Source: Mycolicibacterium iranicum (lineage in GTDB: Bacteria > Actinomycetota > Actinomycetes > Mycobacteriales > Mycobacteriaceae). From it: 64,000 nucleotides of DNA. This document shows positions 1-12,088 of this stretch, in pieces. The stretch's first letter is position 1; each line of letters opens with the position of its first letter. A model generated the notes under the pieces. It was not told where the DNA came from and did no database searches. It saw nothing but the letters and a program-made list of their open reading frames with translations. The stretch lies in the NCBI RefSeq assembly GCF_002101705.1, contig NZ_LQPC01000029.1:1-64000 (forward strand), given 5' to 3'. Position numbers and translations under genes: made by a program.

Positions 1-1116
1 ACCCGGGCCCGGGTCCGCGACCGCGGGGTGAGCATCACCGAAAGCACAGAGGGCGTCACCGAGATCATCGCCCGCCTCAAAGGCCCTGATGCCGCCCTGT
101 ACTGGCGCCGCCTCACCGTGATGGCCCACGGCGTATGCCCGCAGGATCCGCGCACGCTGGATCAGCGCCGCGCTGACGCCCACGGCGCGATCGGGGCCGG
201 GTTCTTTCATCTGGCCTGTGAATGCGGCACCCCTGACTGCCCCGCAGCGGTGGATGACGGCCGCGGCTCGGCGGTGGTGGTCCACATCTACACCGAACAC
301 GCCGCCCTCACCGCCCAGCCCGACCCGCTCACCAACGGCGAAGACCCCCAATGCCGCGCCCTCAACAACGCCGCGATGAAGGATGCCGCCGAGGGCAGCG
401 ACACCCCTGAACACGGGGATGAGGCCGAGCACGGTGACGCTCCTGAAGGCAGTTCTGCGCAGCCCAGCGCCGAGGGCAGCGAGGTGACCGATGAACCCGA
501 TCGGCGTGCCGCGTTCCTACGGCCCCCGCCGGGAGTCATCGTCGGCTTCGGTCATGTGCCCGCCGAAGAAATCGCCGCCCGCATCGCCACCGGGGCCACC
601 CTCAGACATCTGACCCCGCCGGGAATCAACCCCCAGAACCGATACCGACCGAGCACCGCCCTCGACGAATGGGTTCGGGCGCGGGATCTGACCTGCCGCT
701 TCCCGCAATGTGATCGCCCCGCCGCCTACGCCGATTTCGACCACACCACCCCCTGGCCGGTCGGCCCCACCCACGCCTCAGCGGGCAAACTGCTGTGCCG
801 CCAACACCACCTCGCCAAAACCTTCTGGGCGGGCTGGTCAGAGGTCCAGCATCCCGACGGCACCATCATCTGGACCACCCCGGCAGGACGCACCTACACC
901 ACCCGACCCGGCAGCGCGCTGCTGTTCCCCACCGTCAACACCACCAGCGCCCCCGTCAACCTCCCCGCCCAACCACCCACCAGCGCGCACAAGATCCGCA
1001 CCATGCCCACGCGGCGACAACGCAACCGCGCCAAAACAATCCGCTACCGCATCAAAGCCGAACGCGCACTCAACGACGCCTACGTCGCCGAACGCAACAA
1101 ACCACCACCATTCTGA
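1..1116 (+). CDS. DUF222/HNH endonuclease (13E12 repeat family), 5' truncated
   Basis: This is the C-terminal part of a DUF222-plus-HNH protein of the 13E12 repeat family, which is very abundant in mycobacteria and of unknown physiological role. The frame is open from base 1, so the gene starts outside the window. The GTG at 28 is only the first start-like codon inside it. The HNH nuclease domain lies about 220-262 residues after that GTG. It shows a CRFPQC knuckle, a DFDHTTP core and a CRQHH segment, which gives the Cys/His set for zinc and metal-assisted phosphodiester cleavage. An acidic, low-complexity linker (Glu/Asp/Ala/Gly rich) separates DUF222 from HNH, and the tail is Arg/Lys rich and probably binds DNA. 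It converges on glnD. These genes are often multicopy, so the locus may have arisen by duplication. Confidence 0.8.
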   Translation, partial: TRARVRDRGVSITESTEGVTEIIARLKGPDAALYWRRLTVMAHGVCPQDPRTLDQRRADAHGAIGAGFFHLACECGTPDCPAAVDDGRGSAVVVHIYTEHAALTAQPDPLTNGEDPQCRALNNAAMKDAAEGSDTPEHGDEAEHGDAPEGSSAQPSAEGSEVTDEPDRRAAFLRPPPGVIVGFGHVPAEEIAARIATGATLRHLTPPGINPQNRYRPSTALDEWVRARDLTCRFPQCDRPAAYADFDHTTPWPVGPTHASAGKLLCRQHHLAKTFWAGWSEVQHPDGTIIWTTPAGRTYTTRPGSALLFPTVNTTSAPVNLPAQPPTSAHKIRTMPTRRQRNRAKTIRYRIKAERALNDAYVAERNKPPPF

Positions 1117-1132
1117 CGGGTCCGCCGACCCA
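1117..1132. terminator. short convergent hairpin
   Basis: A small GGGTC-CGCC-GACCC hairpin fills the 19-bp gap between the convergent HNH gene and glnD. It has no T-run. Its role as a bidirectional terminator is inferred mainly from position. Confidence 0.25.
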
Positions 1133-1135
1133 GAC

Positions 1136-3607
1136 TTAGCTGGCTTCCTCGACCGGCTTCGGCTGTGCCGGTGGCGCGGGCAGCACCTCGAACAACTCCC
1201 GCTCAATCTTTCGCCTCACCTCGGTGTCCGCCTCGGGCAGGACAATTCCGAAAGCGTCAACCACCGACGATCCCAGCGTCGTCACCTTCGCCCATTCGAT
1301 ATCGGCTCCCGCACGTTCGAAGACACCTGTGAGCACCGCGAGCAACCCGGCGCGATCGGTGGCACGGATCTCGGCGACCGCTCGCCCCTCGACGGCCCCC
1401 TCGTGCCACAGCACCCGGGGCGGCGCGGCGGGAGCGTTGATGGGGACAGCGGCCCGAATCTCGCCGGCGCGGCCCGTATTCGCGCTCTCCTTCTCCTTCT
1501 TCTCCAGCGCTCCCATGACATCAAGGTCGCCCTCGATCGCGAGAATCAGTTGCTGGCGCAATAATTCGGCCGCGGGCGGCGACCCGAAATGCGGTGACAC
1601 CACGAAGGTGTTGATGGCGGAGCCCTGATACCCGTTGACCGATGCCGAGTGCACGCGTAGTGAGTTGAGCGCCAACACCCCGGCGGCTTTCGACAACAGC
1701 CCGCGGCTGTCGGGCGCGATCATGGTCACATTGAAGATGTGCGCGGTGTCGGCGGGTGTCAGCTCGACGTGCACGCCGTCACCCGCGAGCGATAGGAACC
1801 GCGGCTCCACGGGATCGGGTTGAGGCAGCGGCTCGCCGGCCATCACCAGCCGGCAGCGGCGGACCAGGTCACCGATCAGCGATGCCTTCCAGTCGCCCCA
1901 CACGCCGGGACCGGTCGCCAGCGAATCCGCCTCGGCCAGTACGTGCAGCAATTCGAGGACGACGAGATCTCCGTCGAGCGCGTCAACCACCGCGGCGATG
2001 GTGGCGGGATCCTGGAGGTCGCGCCGAGTGGCGGTGTGCGGCAACAGCAGATGGTGCCGTACCACCTGAGACAGGACTTTGATGTCGGAGGGCCACAGAC
2101 CGAGGCGGCTGCCGATCTGCTGGGCCAGCTCGGCGCCGATGATGCTGTGATCGCCGCCGCGGCCCTTCCCGATGTCGTGTACCAGCGCGCCCAGCAGCAA
2201 CAGGTCGGGCCGGGACACCCTGGTGGTGAACGCGCTTGCCCGCGAGACTGTTTCGACCAGATGCCGGTCCACCGTCCAGATGTGCACCACATCGCGAGGC
2301 GGGAGGTCGCGGACCGCGCCCCACTCAGGGAAAAGTCTGCCCCATAGTCCGGTGCGGTCGAGCGCTTCGATCGTGCTGACCGCGGACGGTCCCGCGGCGA
2401 GCATGACCAAGAGGTCCTTGAGCGCCTGCCTCGGCCACGGGGTGCGCAGTTCGGGGGCGGCCTCGACCAGACGGCTCAGCGTCGACGCCGCAATCGGCAG
2501 CCCGGTGGTGGCAGATGCGGCCGCCACGCGCAGGATCAGACCGGGATCGCGTTCCGGCCGGGCGTCCCGCGCGAGGATGACCTCTCCGGCGAACTCGACG
2601 ACACCCTCGTCCAGCGGACGGCGCACCGGCCTGCGAAGTGCGGACAGCCCCCGACGCGGCAATGCGTTGGCCGCCGTTCGGATTCCGGCGTCAACGTAGA
2701 AGCTGACGGTGCGTGCCGCATCGGACAGCGCACGCGCGAGGTCGAAGCGGTCCCCGATGCGAAGCGCGGCGCCGATCTCGTCGGCATGCTGCGCCAGCAG
2801 CAATTCCCGATCGCGGCCGGCGACGCGGTGCAATTCGGTTCGCACATTCAGCAGCGAAAGGTGCGCTTCGCCAAGGGTTTCGGTCGGCGAGGCCAGGGAG
2901 CGGCTCGGGTAGACGTCGGCGAGCTGCGCGATCGCCAACGCGTTGAGAAGCTGAACGTCACGCAGACCGCCTCTGCCGCACTTGAGGTCGGGCTCGGCGC
3001 GGTGTGCGATCTGCCCGCTGCGCTGCCACCGCGCCCTGGTGTGTTCCACCAGTTCGTCGAATCGCGACGCGATTCCGGTCCGCCACTGGCGACGCGCGCC
3101 GCCGATGAGCAACGCGGACAGGTCGCCGTCTCCGGCGATGTGCCTGGCTTCGAGCATGGCCAGTCCGGCTGAGATGTCCTCCCCGGCGACGCGAAGCGCC
3201 TCCGGCACAGTTCGCACACTGTGGTCGATGCGAATGTTGGCGTCCCACAACGGGTACCAGAGCAGTTCGGCGACCTCGCCGACGATCTCGTCAGGCATGT
3301 TGTCGTGCAACAGCATGAGGTCCAGATCGGAGTATGGCAGCAGTTCACCGCGGCCCAGACTGCCCGTGGCGACGATCGCAAAACCACTCGTGGCGGTGAT
3401 CCCGATTTCGGTTGCCTTGGTGTTGAGCCAGAAGTCGTGCAGGTCCAGGAGCGCATCGCGCAACGCCGCCGAGTCGAGTTGGCGTGCGCTGCCCGCCAAC
3501 AACTGTTCCGCGGCGGCGACGAGATCGGTTGCCGGACGTGACGAGACCGCCGCCGGACGCTCCCAACGGGAAGCGCCGGCGGCGGGCTGCGATTTCGAAT
3601 TCTTCAC
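1136..3607 (-). CDS. glnD: PII nucleotidyltransferase GlnD
   Basis: Bifunctional enzyme that modifies and demodifies the PII protein GlnB in response to glutamine. Actinobacterial GlnD is known to adenylylate rather than uridylylate PII. The N-terminal nucleotidyltransferase domain carries [16 protein letters not shown] near residue 80. A central HD domain shows [13 protein letters not shown], and two ACT domains occupy the C-terminal fifth. A GTG at 3625 would give 829 aa. I prefer the GTG at 3607 (823 aa, [10 protein letters not shown]) because the GGAGGA ribosome-binding site lies exactly six bases before it, inside the longer version. It is the last gene of amt-glnB-glnD. An inverted repeat overlaps its ribosome-binding site. 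Confidence 0.95.
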   Translation of the reverse strand: MKNSKSQPAAGASRWERPAAVSSRPATDLVAAAEQLLAGSARQLDSAALRDALLDLHDFWLNTKATEIGITATSGFAIVATGSLGRGELLPYSDLDLMLLHDNMPDEIVGEVAELLWYPLWDANIRIDHSVRTVPEALRVAGEDISAGLAMLEARHIAGDGDLSALLIGGARRQWRTGIASRFDELVEHTRARWQRSGQIAHRAEPDLKCGRGGLRDVQLLNALAIAQLADVYPSRSLASPTETLGEAHLSLLNVRTELHRVAGRDRELLLAQHADEIGAALRIGDRFDLARALSDAARTVSFYVDAGIRTAANALPRRGLSALRRPVRRPLDEGVVEFAGEVILARDARPERDPGLILRVAAASATTGLPIAASTLSRLVEAAPELRTPWPRQALKDLLVMLAAGPSAVSTIEALDRTGLWGRLFPEWGAVRDLPPRDVVHIWTVDRHLVETVSRASAFTTRVSRPDLLLLGALVHDIGKGRGGDHSIIGAELAQQIGSRLGLWPSDIKVLSQVVRHHLLLPHTATRRDLQDPATIAAVVDALDGDLVVLELLHVLAEADSLATGPGVWGDWKASLIGDLVRRCRLVMAGEPLPQPDPVEPRFLSLAGDGVHVELTPADTAHIFNVTMIAPDSRGLLSKAAGVLALNSLRVHSASVNGYQGSAINTFVVSPHFGSPPAAELLRQQLILAIEGDLDVMGALEKKEKESANTGRAGEIRAAVPINAPAAPPRVLWHEGAVEGRAVAEIRATDRAGLLAVLTGVFERAGADIEWAKVTTLGSSVVDAFGIVLPEADTEVRRKIERELFEVLPAPPAQPKPVEEAS

Positions 3608-3616
3608 GAGTTGTCC

Positions 3617-3662
3617 TCCCGGCACTTGACGATCCAGTACTCACACGGCGCAACTGCCGGGA
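3617..3662 (-). promoter_or_regulatory. hairpin covering the glnD ribosome-binding site
   Basis: In the glnB-glnD spacer the minus-strand RNA can fold a 12-nt stem with one mismatch (TCCCGGCAGTTG against CAAGTGCCGGGA) and a 22-nt loop. The distal arm ends in GGGA, the first part of the glnD GGGAGGA ribosome-binding site at 3614-3620. Folding would partly hide that site. Control of GlnD level relative to GlnB is an inference. Confidence 0.4.
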
Positions 3663-3688
3663 GACGACCTCTCATTCCACGATACGGA

Positions 3689-5436
<1,748 letters not shown>

Positions 5437-5503
5437 TTTGTGTGAACCTCCTTGGGATGGCGGCCGACCGTGATCGGCCTCCCGAAGAGACTCTTTTGCA
5501 AGC

Positions 5504-5573
5504 GTTTCACCTGTGATTCTGTTGTGTTTCACGCAGGTGAACGGACACGCCTACGCCGTTACGCTCATGTTTC
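5504..5573 (-). promoter_or_regulatory. putative GlnR binding region upstream of amt
   Basis: Read on the minus strand, the region has GAAAC-N6-GTAAC (5558-5573), matching the AC-N9-AC spacing of GlnR boxes. It also has two direct copies of GTGAAAC starting 22 bp, about two helical turns, apart (5504-5510 and 5526-5532). GlnR is known to activate amt-glnB-glnD in mycobacteria under nitrogen limitation. Assignment of these exact bases is inferred. Confidence 0.45.
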
Positions 5574-5622
5574 ATCAGGCGTGAACAGCAAAAATTCACG
5601 CCCGCACACCGAAATTCGGTGT

Positions 5623-7053
5623 TTAACCGAGCAGAGCATCGACGAATGCGGCCGGCTCGAACGGCGCCAGATCGTCCGGTCCCTCCCCCAGGCCGACGAG
5701 CTTGACCGGCACCCCGAGTTCCTGTTGCACGCGGAACACGATGCCGCCCTTGGCAGTCCCGTCCAGCTTGGTCAGAACCACACCGGTGATGTCGACGACT
5801 TCGGCGAACACGCGCGCCTGCGGCAGGCTGTTCTGGCCGATCGTCGCGTCGAGCACCAGGAGCACCTCGTCGACCTCGGCGCGCTTGCTGACCACCCGTT
5901 TGACCTTGCCAAGCTCATCCATCAGGCCGGTCTTGGTGTGCAACCGGCCCGCGGTGTCGACAACGACGACATCGGCGCCCGTGGCTATCCCCGTGTCGAC
6001 GGCGTCGAAGGCCACCGACGCGGGATCGGCGCCTTCGGGTCCTCGCACCACCTGTGCGCCCACGCGCGACGCCCAGGACTGAAGCTGATCGGCGGCCGCG
6101 GCACGGAAGGTGTCGGCCGCACCGAGCACGACGCGACGTCCGTCTGCCACCAGGACGCGGGCGAGCTTGCCCACGGTCGTCGTCTTTCCGGTGCCGTTGA
6201 CTCCGACGACGAGCAGGACAGAGGGCTTGTCGGCGTGCGGCAGGGCCCGGATCGAACGCTCCAGGGCGGGCTGGAGTTCGGCGATGAGCACCTCCCGCAG
6301 CACCGCGCGCGCATCGGCCTCGGTGCGCACCCGACTGCTCGCCATCTTGGCCCGCAGCGAGGTGATCACGGACTCGGTGACCACCGGCCCGAGGTCGGCG
6401 ATCAGCAGGGTGTCCTCGACCTCTTCCCAGGAGTCCTCGTCGAGGTCGCCGCCGCCGAGCAGTCCCAGCATGCTGCGCCCCAGCGTGTTCTGGGACTTGG
6501 AGAGCCGACTGCGTAGGCGATCCAGGCGGCCTTCCGTAGGTGCGATGGTGTCGATCTGCGGGGCGGCGGGCGCCGCCACTTCGGTGACAGGTTCGGCGAC
6601 GGGTTCGGTGACCTCAGTGACGTCAGTGACCTCAGTGACCGGTTCGGGCGTCTCGACCGGCGCAACGTCGACTTCCTCGACCGGAGGCTCGGGCGCGGCG
6701 ACGGGTTCGCGCTCCACAACGGGCGGTTCGGGCAGCCTGACGTCGGCGATGGGCCGTTTGGGCGCGTCGCGCGGGATGGTGGCATCATCGCCGACGGCAG
6801 GTAGGCCGCTGGTATCCAGTCGCTGAGGGCGCTCGGGCGCTTCGGGCGGGGTCACCGGGGCTTTGGGGGGCGCCGACTGTGTAAAAGTGATGCTGGACGT
6901 GGCGGTGTAGCCGCCAGAGCGATCGATGGGAGTAGCAGTGTCCGGTTCCGACAGGCTGATCCTGCGGCGGCGGTATCGCACCAGGCCCACGACGAGCGCG
7001 GCGACAAGCAGAACGGCGATGACCGCAATCGCGATCCAGAGACCCTCACTCAC
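5623..7053 (-). CDS. ftsY: signal recognition particle receptor FtsY
   Basis: SRP receptor GTPase that docks ribosome-SRP complexes at the membrane for co-translational insertion. The 476-aa protein starts with a transmembrane anchor (residues 4-24) and an Arg-rich stop. A long Pro/Glu/Val-rich acidic linker to about residue 175 contains VTEVTDVTEV-type repeats. The NG domain follows with GVNGTGKTTT (G1), DTFRAAAADQL (G2), DTAGR (G3) and TKLDGTAKGG. The GTG start has no close alternative. It is divergent from idi2 with only 28 bp between starts. Upstream of smc in genome order as in other mycobacteria, but separated from it here by idi2. Confidence 0.95.
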   Translation of the reverse strand: MSEGLWIAIAVIAVLLVAALVVGLVRYRRRRISLSEPDTATPIDRSGGYTATSSITFTQSAPPKAPVTPPEAPERPQRLDTSGLPAVGDDATIPRDAPKRPIADVRLPEPPVVEREPVAAPEPPVEEVDVAPVETPEPVTEVTDVTEVTEPVAEPVTEVAAPAAPQIDTIAPTEGRLDRLRSRLSKSQNTLGRSMLGLLGGGDLDEDSWEEVEDTLLIADLGPVVTESVITSLRAKMASSRVRTEADARAVLREVLIAELQPALERSIRALPHADKPSVLLVVGVNGTGKTTTVGKLARVLVADGRRVVLGAADTFRAAAADQLQSWASRVGAQVVRGPEGADPASVAFDAVDTGIATGADVVVVDTAGRLHTKTGLMDELGKVKRVVSKRAEVDEVLLVLDATIGQNSLPQARVFAEVVDITGVVLTKLDGTAKGGIVFRVQQELGVPVKLVGLGEGPDDLAPFEPAAFVDALLG

Positions 7054-7081
7054 CGTGCCATTGTCTCAGGGGGCATAACCC

Positions 7082-8107
7082 GTGACGCCTGACCCCGGGT
7101 CCGTGATGCGGCACCGCAAGCGCCGCCACATCGACGTCTGCCTCACCGAACCGGTCGATTACCAAACGCTGACCACCGGATTCGAGCGCTATCGGCTGCC
7201 GTACAACGCGTTGACCCAGACCGATCTCGACGCCGTGGACCTCAGCACCGAGTTTCTCGGGTCGCGCTTGAGCGCGCCGGTCCTCATCGGAGCCATGACC
7301 GGCGGCGCGGAGCTGTCCGGCATCATCAACCGCAATCTCGCGGCAGCGGCTCAGCAACTTGGCGTCGGCATGATGCTCGGCTCGCAGCGCGTCATGATCG
7401 ACGACGCCGTCGCCGCCGCGAGCTTCGACGTCCGCGGCGTGGCACCCGACGTGCTGCTGGTCGGCAACATCGGCATGGCACAGCTGCAGACGTCGCCGGC
7501 ATCGGTGCTTGCGAAGGTGCTGGACCGTGTCGGCGCCAATGCTCTTGCGGTGCATGCCAACCCGCTCCAGGAGGCGATGCAGCACAACGGTGACACCGAC
7601 TTCTCGGGGTCAATGGCGCGCCTGCGCGAGGTGGCGGGCTCGATCGGCTATCCCGTGATGCTCAAAGAGGTCGGCCACGGAATCGGAGCTGCTGCCGCCG
7701 CCCAACTCGCCGACTGCCCTGTCGCCGCGATCGACGTCGCCGGTGCGGGCGGGACGTCATGGGCGCGCATCGAGCAGTTCGTCCGATACGGCGAGGTCCG
7801 CTATCCGGAACTCGCCGAGTGGGGCATCCCCACCGCGCAGGCACTCACCGAGGTCAAGGCGCTGCTCCCCGACGTCCCGCTCGTCGCCTCCGGCGGTATT
7901 CGCACCGGCATGGACGCCGCGAAAGCGCTTGCGATGGGCGCCGAGGTGGTGGCGATTGCCCGGCCGCTGCTTGCGCCCGCAGTCGAATCGGCTGCTGCCG
8001 TAGCAGATTGGCTGCAAGGTTTCATCGAGGAATTGCTCGTGTGCCTGCACGGGTGCGGGGCCGGCAACCTCAAGGCGCTGCGCGAACACGGGGTGACTCC
8101 GGCCTGA
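7082..8107 (+). CDS. fni: type 2 isopentenyl-diphosphate delta-isomerase
   Basis: FMN- and NAD(P)H-dependent enzyme that interconverts isopentenyl and dimethylallyl diphosphate, unrelated to the metal-dependent type 1 enzyme. At 341 aa it has the family length. Visible family features are [10 protein letters not shown] near the N-terminus, [10 protein letters not shown], the HANPLQE segment, KEVGHGI and the FMN-phosphate-binding region [10 protein letters not shown] followed by ASGGIRTG. The GTG start has an AGGGGG site eight bases upstream. It stands alone between ftsY and smc and is transcribed against both. No other isoprenoid or carotenoid gene is nearby. M. tuberculosis carries a type 1 enzyme elsewhere and, as I recall, has nothing at this position. 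Confidence 0.92.
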   Translation: MTPDPGSVMRHRKRRHIDVCLTEPVDYQTLTTGFERYRLPYNALTQTDLDAVDLSTEFLGSRLSAPVLIGAMTGGAELSGIINRNLAAAAQQLGVGMMLGSQRVMIDDAVAAASFDVRGVAPDVLLVGNIGMAQLQTSPASVLAKVLDRVGANALAVHANPLQEAMQHNGDTDFSGSMARLREVAGSIGYPVMLKEVGHGIGAAAAAQLADCPVAAIDVAGAGGTSWARIEQFVRYGEVRYPELAEWGIPTAQALTEVKALLPDVPLVASGGIRTGMDAAKALAMGAEVVAIARPLLAPAVESAAAVADWLQGFIEELLVCLHGCGAGNLKALREHGVTPA

Positions 8108-8119
8108 GCGGCCAGACGA

Positions 8120-8175
8120 CGAATGTGCGTTGAGGGCCGAAAATGAGCCGAATGTTCGCCCTGGACGCACACTCG
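8120..8175. terminator. inverted-repeat terminator between idi2 and smc (family S, copy 1)
   Basis: A 19-nt imperfect stem (8120-8138 with 8157-8175) beginning CGAATGTGCGTTGAGGG lies between convergent genes. It has no T-run. A sequence relative with the same design is at 38095-38150, also between convergent genes. The terminator role is inferred from position. Confidence 0.5.
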
Positions 8176-8192
8176 GCGAAGGCTTCCGTCGG

Positions 8193-11100
8193 TCAGGACG
8201 GGCTGGCGACGAGCTCCTGGCCACGCATGCGCTGCGAGATGACCGTTGTGATGCCGTCGCCGCGCATCGTCACCCCGTACAGCGCGTCGGCGACCTCCAT
8301 CGTCGGCTTCTGGTGGGTGATGACGATGAGCTGCGAGCGCTCGCGCAGCTGCTCGAACAGACTGATCAGGCGGCGCAGGTTCACGTCGTCGAGCGCGGCC
8401 TCGACCTCGTCCATCACATAGAACGGCGAGGGGCGCGCCCGGAAGATCGCGACGAGCATCGCCACCGCGGTCAGTGACTTCTCGCCGCCGGACAACAGCG
8501 AAAGCCGTTTGATCTTCTTCCCCGGCGGGCGGGCCTCGACCTCGATGCCGGTGGTCAGCATGTCGCTCGGATTGGTCAGCAGCAGCCTGCCTTCGCCGCC
8601 GGGGAACAACGTCGAGAACACCTGGGTGAATTCGCGTTCCACATCCATGTAGGCCTCGGTGAAGACCTGAAGGATGCGCGTGTCGACGTCGGCGATGACG
8701 TCAAGAAGGTCCTTGCGGGCCGCCTTGACGTCCTCGAGCTGAGTCGAAAGGAAGTTATAGCGCTCTTCCAGCGCCGCAAACTCCTCCAGGGCAAGGGGGT
8801 TCACGCGGCCGAGCTCTCGCAGCTCCTTCTCGGCGCGCTTGGCCCGCCGCTCCTGCGTCGGCCGGTCATAGGGCATCGGCGCGGGTGCGGTGACCTGTTC
8901 ACCGCGTTCCTTGGCCTGCTCGTACTCGGCCATCTCGAGCTCGGACGGCGGCAACGGGACGTCGGGTCCGTACTCGGAGATCAGGTCGGCCACCGCCATG
9001 CCGAACTGTTCGAGTACCTGTTGTTCGAGTTGCTCGATGCGCAGTGCCGCCTGCGCTTTGGCTACTTCATCGCGGTGCAGCGAGTCAGTGAGCGCTGTGA
9101 TCCGCGAGGTGAGCTCGGTGACCTCTTCGCGGGCTTTGGTCAGTGCGCCGGCGCGGACTTGACGCTCGGCGGCAACCTCGTCGCGGATGCGCGACGCCAC
9201 GGCCACCGCTTGGCCCAGGCGTTGCGCGACGATCCTGCCTGATTCGGCCACGGCGGCGGCCATCTCGGCCGCACGCACGCGTGCCTCTCGCGCCCGCTGC
9301 GCCCGCGCCCGCGCCTCGCGCTCCGCCACCGCGGCCCGACGCAACGAATCAGCCCGTCCGCGAACGGCATTGGCACGCTCTTCGGCGGTGCGAACCGCCA
9401 GACGCGCCTCGACCTCCGCCGACCGTGCCGCCTCCGCGGCGGCTGTCGACTCCGTGCGGTCGACGACCTCCACGTCGAAGGTCGGCTCCTGCTGAGCGTT
9501 GTGCAGCCGCGTTTCGAGCTCGGCGAGTTCCTGCACCGTGCGGTTACGGCTCGCCTCCAGCTCGTCGCGCTGTTTGATCAGCCGCTGCCATTCGTCGTCG
9601 GCGGCGCGCGCATCCTGCCCGAGCCTTCCGAGCTGCTCGTAGATGGACGAGATTGCGGCGTCGGACTCATTCAGGGCGGCCAGCGCCTGCTCAGCGGCGT
9701 CCTGGCGCGACGACTGCTCGGCCACGGCACCGGACAGCGCCGCTGACAGCTCCCTGACCTGCCGTTCGGCGTCGGCGAGCTCGTTGCGCGCCTTGTCGAC
9801 TTCGGAGGCGATCTCCAGTGTGCTGGGCTTGCGATCCGAACCACCACTGACCCAGCCCGCCCCCACCAGGTCACCGTCGGCGGTGACGGCACGCAACTGT
9901 GGTTGTGCGGCAACAAGTTCCAAAGCCGAGGCGAGGTCGGGCACCACGGCCACACCGGCCAGCATGGCTGTGACAGCACCCTGCACGCGGGGCGCGGGCT
10001 CAACCAGATCCACCGCCCACAACGCACCTGCGGGCAGCTGACCCGACACCGGGGCCTGAGATGGCCAGTCTCCCAAGACGATCGCGGCGCGGCCGCCGTC
10101 GGATTCCTTCAGTGCCGCCACCGCGGCCCGCGCTGCACCGGCGTTCTCTGCCGCAAGAGCGTCGGCGGCAGCACCGAGCACCGCGGCGATCGCCACCTCG
10201 TGCCCGGAGCGCACCTTGACCAGGTCGGCAATGAATCCGAAAAGCCCTGCGCCACCGTGATTTTCCTGAAGCCAGGCGGCACCGTCCTTGCGGTCGAGAC
10301 CGACCGACAGTGCGTCGATGCGCGCCTGAAGGGAAGCGACCTGCCGTTCGGCAGCCCTTTCGGCCGACTGCAGCTCGGCCACGCGTTCGTCGGCCAGACG
10401 CAGCGCACTGACGGTGCGATCGTGGTGTTCGTCGAGGCCGACCTCGCCCGCGTCGAGTTCGCCGACGCGGCTCTGCACGGTCTCGAACTCCGCCTGCGTC
10501 TGCTGGGCGCGGGCCGCTGCCTCGTCGATGTTCGCGGTCAACCGCGCCACTGTCTCGTCGACCGACTCGACGCGGGTGCGCATGGTGTCAACCTGCCCGG
10601 AAAGCCGCGCCAGGCCCTCGCGGCGATCGGCCTCTGCACGGGCGGCAGCCATGTGGGCCCGTTCGGCCTCGGCAGCCGCCTGCTCGCGTTCGGACAGCTC
10701 GACACGCGTCGATTCAAGCCTGGCCTGGGATTCGGCCAGCTCTGCGAGAAGCTCGCGCTCCTGCTCGGCGACGGCCTCGGCCTGGGATTCCAGCTCGTCC
10801 GGGTCGGGCCCGGCGGAGAAATCGGGTTCGGCGTCGAGGTGCTGGGCCCGCTCGCTGGCGATGCGTACCGTCGCGCTCACCCGCTCGGCCAAAGCCGAGA
10901 GCCGAAACCATCGTTGTTGGGCGGAGTCCGCGCGCTCGCTCAGGTCCTCGACCGCGCTCTCGTGGGCCTCGAGTTCGAGGGCCCTGGCCTCCAACTGCTC
11001 GCTGAGCTCGTCATGCTCGCGGCGCAATGTCGTCTCGGCCTGGTTGGTGTCGTCGAACTCGGCCTTCCGGGTGACCAGGTCGTCGGCGGCCAGCCGCAAC

Positions 11101-11777
11101 CGGGAGTCGCGAAGGTCGGCCTGGATCGTCTGGGCGCGGCGCGCCATCTCGGCCTGTCGCCCGAGGGGTTTGAGCTGACGGCGCAGCTCGGTGGTCAGGT
11201 CGGTGAGTCGGGCAAGGTTGGCCGACATCGAGTCGAGCTTGCGGACCGCCTTTTCCTTGCGCTTGCGGTGCTTGAGCACGCCCGCCGCTTCCTCGATGAA
11301 GGCGCGGCGATCTTCCGGCCGGGACTCCAAAATCTCCGAGAGCTTTCCCTGACCGACGATGACGTGCATTTCGCGGCCGATGCCGGAGTCGCTGAGCAAC
11401 TCCTGCACATCCGCCAAACGACAACGGCTGCCGTTGATCTCGTACTCACCGGCACCGTCACGGAACATCCGGCGGGTGATTGACACCTCGGAGTATTCGA
11501 TCGGCAACGCATTGTCGGAGTTGTCGATCGTCAACGTCACCTCGGCGCGGCCCAACGGCGCCCTCGAGGACGTCCCCGCAAAGATGACGTCCTCCATCTT
11601 CCCGCCGCGCAGCGTCTTGGCACCCTGCTCGCCCATCACCCAGGTGAGGGCGTCGACGACGTTGGACTTACCGGACCCGTTGGGACCGACGACGCACGTG
11701 ATGCCCGGCTCGAACCGCAGAGTCGTCGGCGAAGCGAAGGATTTGAAGCCCTTCAGCGTCAGACTCTTCAGATGCAT
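8193..11777 (-). CDS. smc: chromosome segregation ATPase SMC
   Basis: Core subunit of bacterial condensin (with ScpA/ScpB) that compacts and segregates the chromosome. The 1194-aa protein has the full SMC layout. The N-terminal head has Walker [12 protein letters not shown] at about residue 31. A long coiled coil extends to about residue 500, followed by a hinge around 510-650 (glycine-rich, with [10 protein letters not shown] at its start), and then a second coiled coil. The C-terminal head has the signature [13 protein letters not shown] and Walker [14 protein letters not shown]. The ATG start is the first residue of the usual [14 protein letters not shown]. It lies 26 bp downstream of acyP and is probably cotranscribed with acyP and osmC. 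Confidence 0.97.
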   Translation of the reverse strand: MHLKSLTLKGFKSFASPTTLRFEPGITCVVGPNGSGKSNVVDALTWVMGEQGAKTLRGGKMEDVIFAGTSSRAPLGRAEVTLTIDNSDNALPIEYSEVSITRRMFRDGAGEYEINGSRCRLADVQELLSDSGIGREMHVIVGQGKLSEILESRPEDRRAFIEEAAGVLKHRKRKEKAVRKLDSMSANLARLTDLTTELRRQLKPLGRQAEMARRAQTIQADLRDSRLRLAADDLVTRKAEFDDTNQAETTLRREHDELSEQLEARALELEAHESAVEDLSERADSAQQRWFRLSALAERVSATVRIASERAQHLDAEPDFSAGPDPDELESQAEAVAEQERELLAELAESQARLESTRVELSEREQAAAEAERAHMAAARAEADRREGLARLSGQVDTMRTRVESVDETVARLTANIDEAAARAQQTQAEFETVQSRVGELDAGEVGLDEHHDRTVSALRLADERVAELQSAERAAERQVASLQARIDALSVGLDRKDGAAWLQENHGGAGLFGFIADLVKVRSGHEVAIAAVLGAAADALAAENAGAARAAVAALKESDGGRAAIVLGDWPSQAPVSGQLPAGALWAVDLVEPAPRVQGAVTAMLAGVAVVPDLASALELVAAQPQLRAVTADGDLVGAGWVSGGSDRKPSTLEIASEVDKARNELADAERQVRELSAALSGAVAEQSSRQDAAEQALAALNESDAAISSIYEQLGRLGQDARAADDEWQRLIKQRDELEASRNRTVQELAELETRLHNAQQEPTFDVEVVDRTESTAAAEAARSAEVEARLAVRTAEERANAVRGRADSLRRAAVAEREARARAQRAREARVRAAEMAAAVAESGRIVAQRLGQAVAVASRIRDEVAAERQVRAGALTKAREEVTELTSRITALTDSLHRDEVAKAQAALRIEQLEQQVLEQFGMAVADLISEYGPDVPLPPSELEMAEYEQAKERGEQVTAPAPMPYDRPTQERRAKRAEKELRELGRVNPLALEEFAALEERYNFLSTQLEDVKAARKDLLDVIADVDTRILQVFTEAYMDVEREFTQVFSTLFPGGEGRLLLTNPSDMLTTGIEVEARPPGKKIKRLSLLSGGEKSLTAVAMLVAIFRARPSPFYVMDEVEAALDDVNLRRLISLFEQLRERSQLIVITHQKPTMEVADALYGVTMRGDGITTVISQRMRGQELVASPS

Positions 11778-11803
11778 GACGCGTTACCCTACCGTCGACA
11801 ACG

Positions 11804-12088
11804 TCACCTCTCGGTGAAGCCCGCAATCGCGTCGGCCGGTTCCGACCAGTCGGAGATCACCTTGTCGACCTGACCGGGGGTGTTGCCACCTTCGAGCAGG
11901 TCAAGCAGCCTTTCACAGGCGTCCCGAGGGCCCTGAGCGACGACCTGCACGCGTCCGTCGGCCTTGTTCGCCGCGTAGCCGGTCAACCCCAGTTCGAGCG
12001 CGCGCGACCGCGTCCACCAGCGGAAACCCACCCCCTGCACATGACCGTGCACCCAAGCGGTGAGCCGAACGTCACTTTCCCCCAACAT
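11804..12088 (-). CDS. acyP: acylphosphatase
   Basis: Small cytoplasmic enzyme that hydrolyses the carboxyl-phosphate bond of acylphosphates. The 94-aa protein carries the signature VHGHVQGVGFRWWTR, which includes the catalytic Arg of the phosphate-binding loop, and the catalytic Asn region GYAANKADGRVQV. It overlaps the end of the osmC-like gene by 17 bp in a different frame and is followed by smc, so the three are probably translated from one message. The acyP-smc neighbourhood is conserved in mycobacteria. Confidence 0.93.
   Translation of the reverse strand: MLGESDVRLTAWVHGHVQGVGFRWWTRSRALELGLTGYAANKADGRVQVVAQGPRDACERLLDLLEGGNTPGQVDKVISDWSEPADAIAGFTER

Noticed and set aside
9903..11483. 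526-codon open frame on the plus strand
   Set aside because: It is antisense to smc, whose coiled-coil codon pattern leaves the opposite frame open. The product is Gly/Arg/His/Leu-rich with no recognisable domain and no ribosome-binding site.
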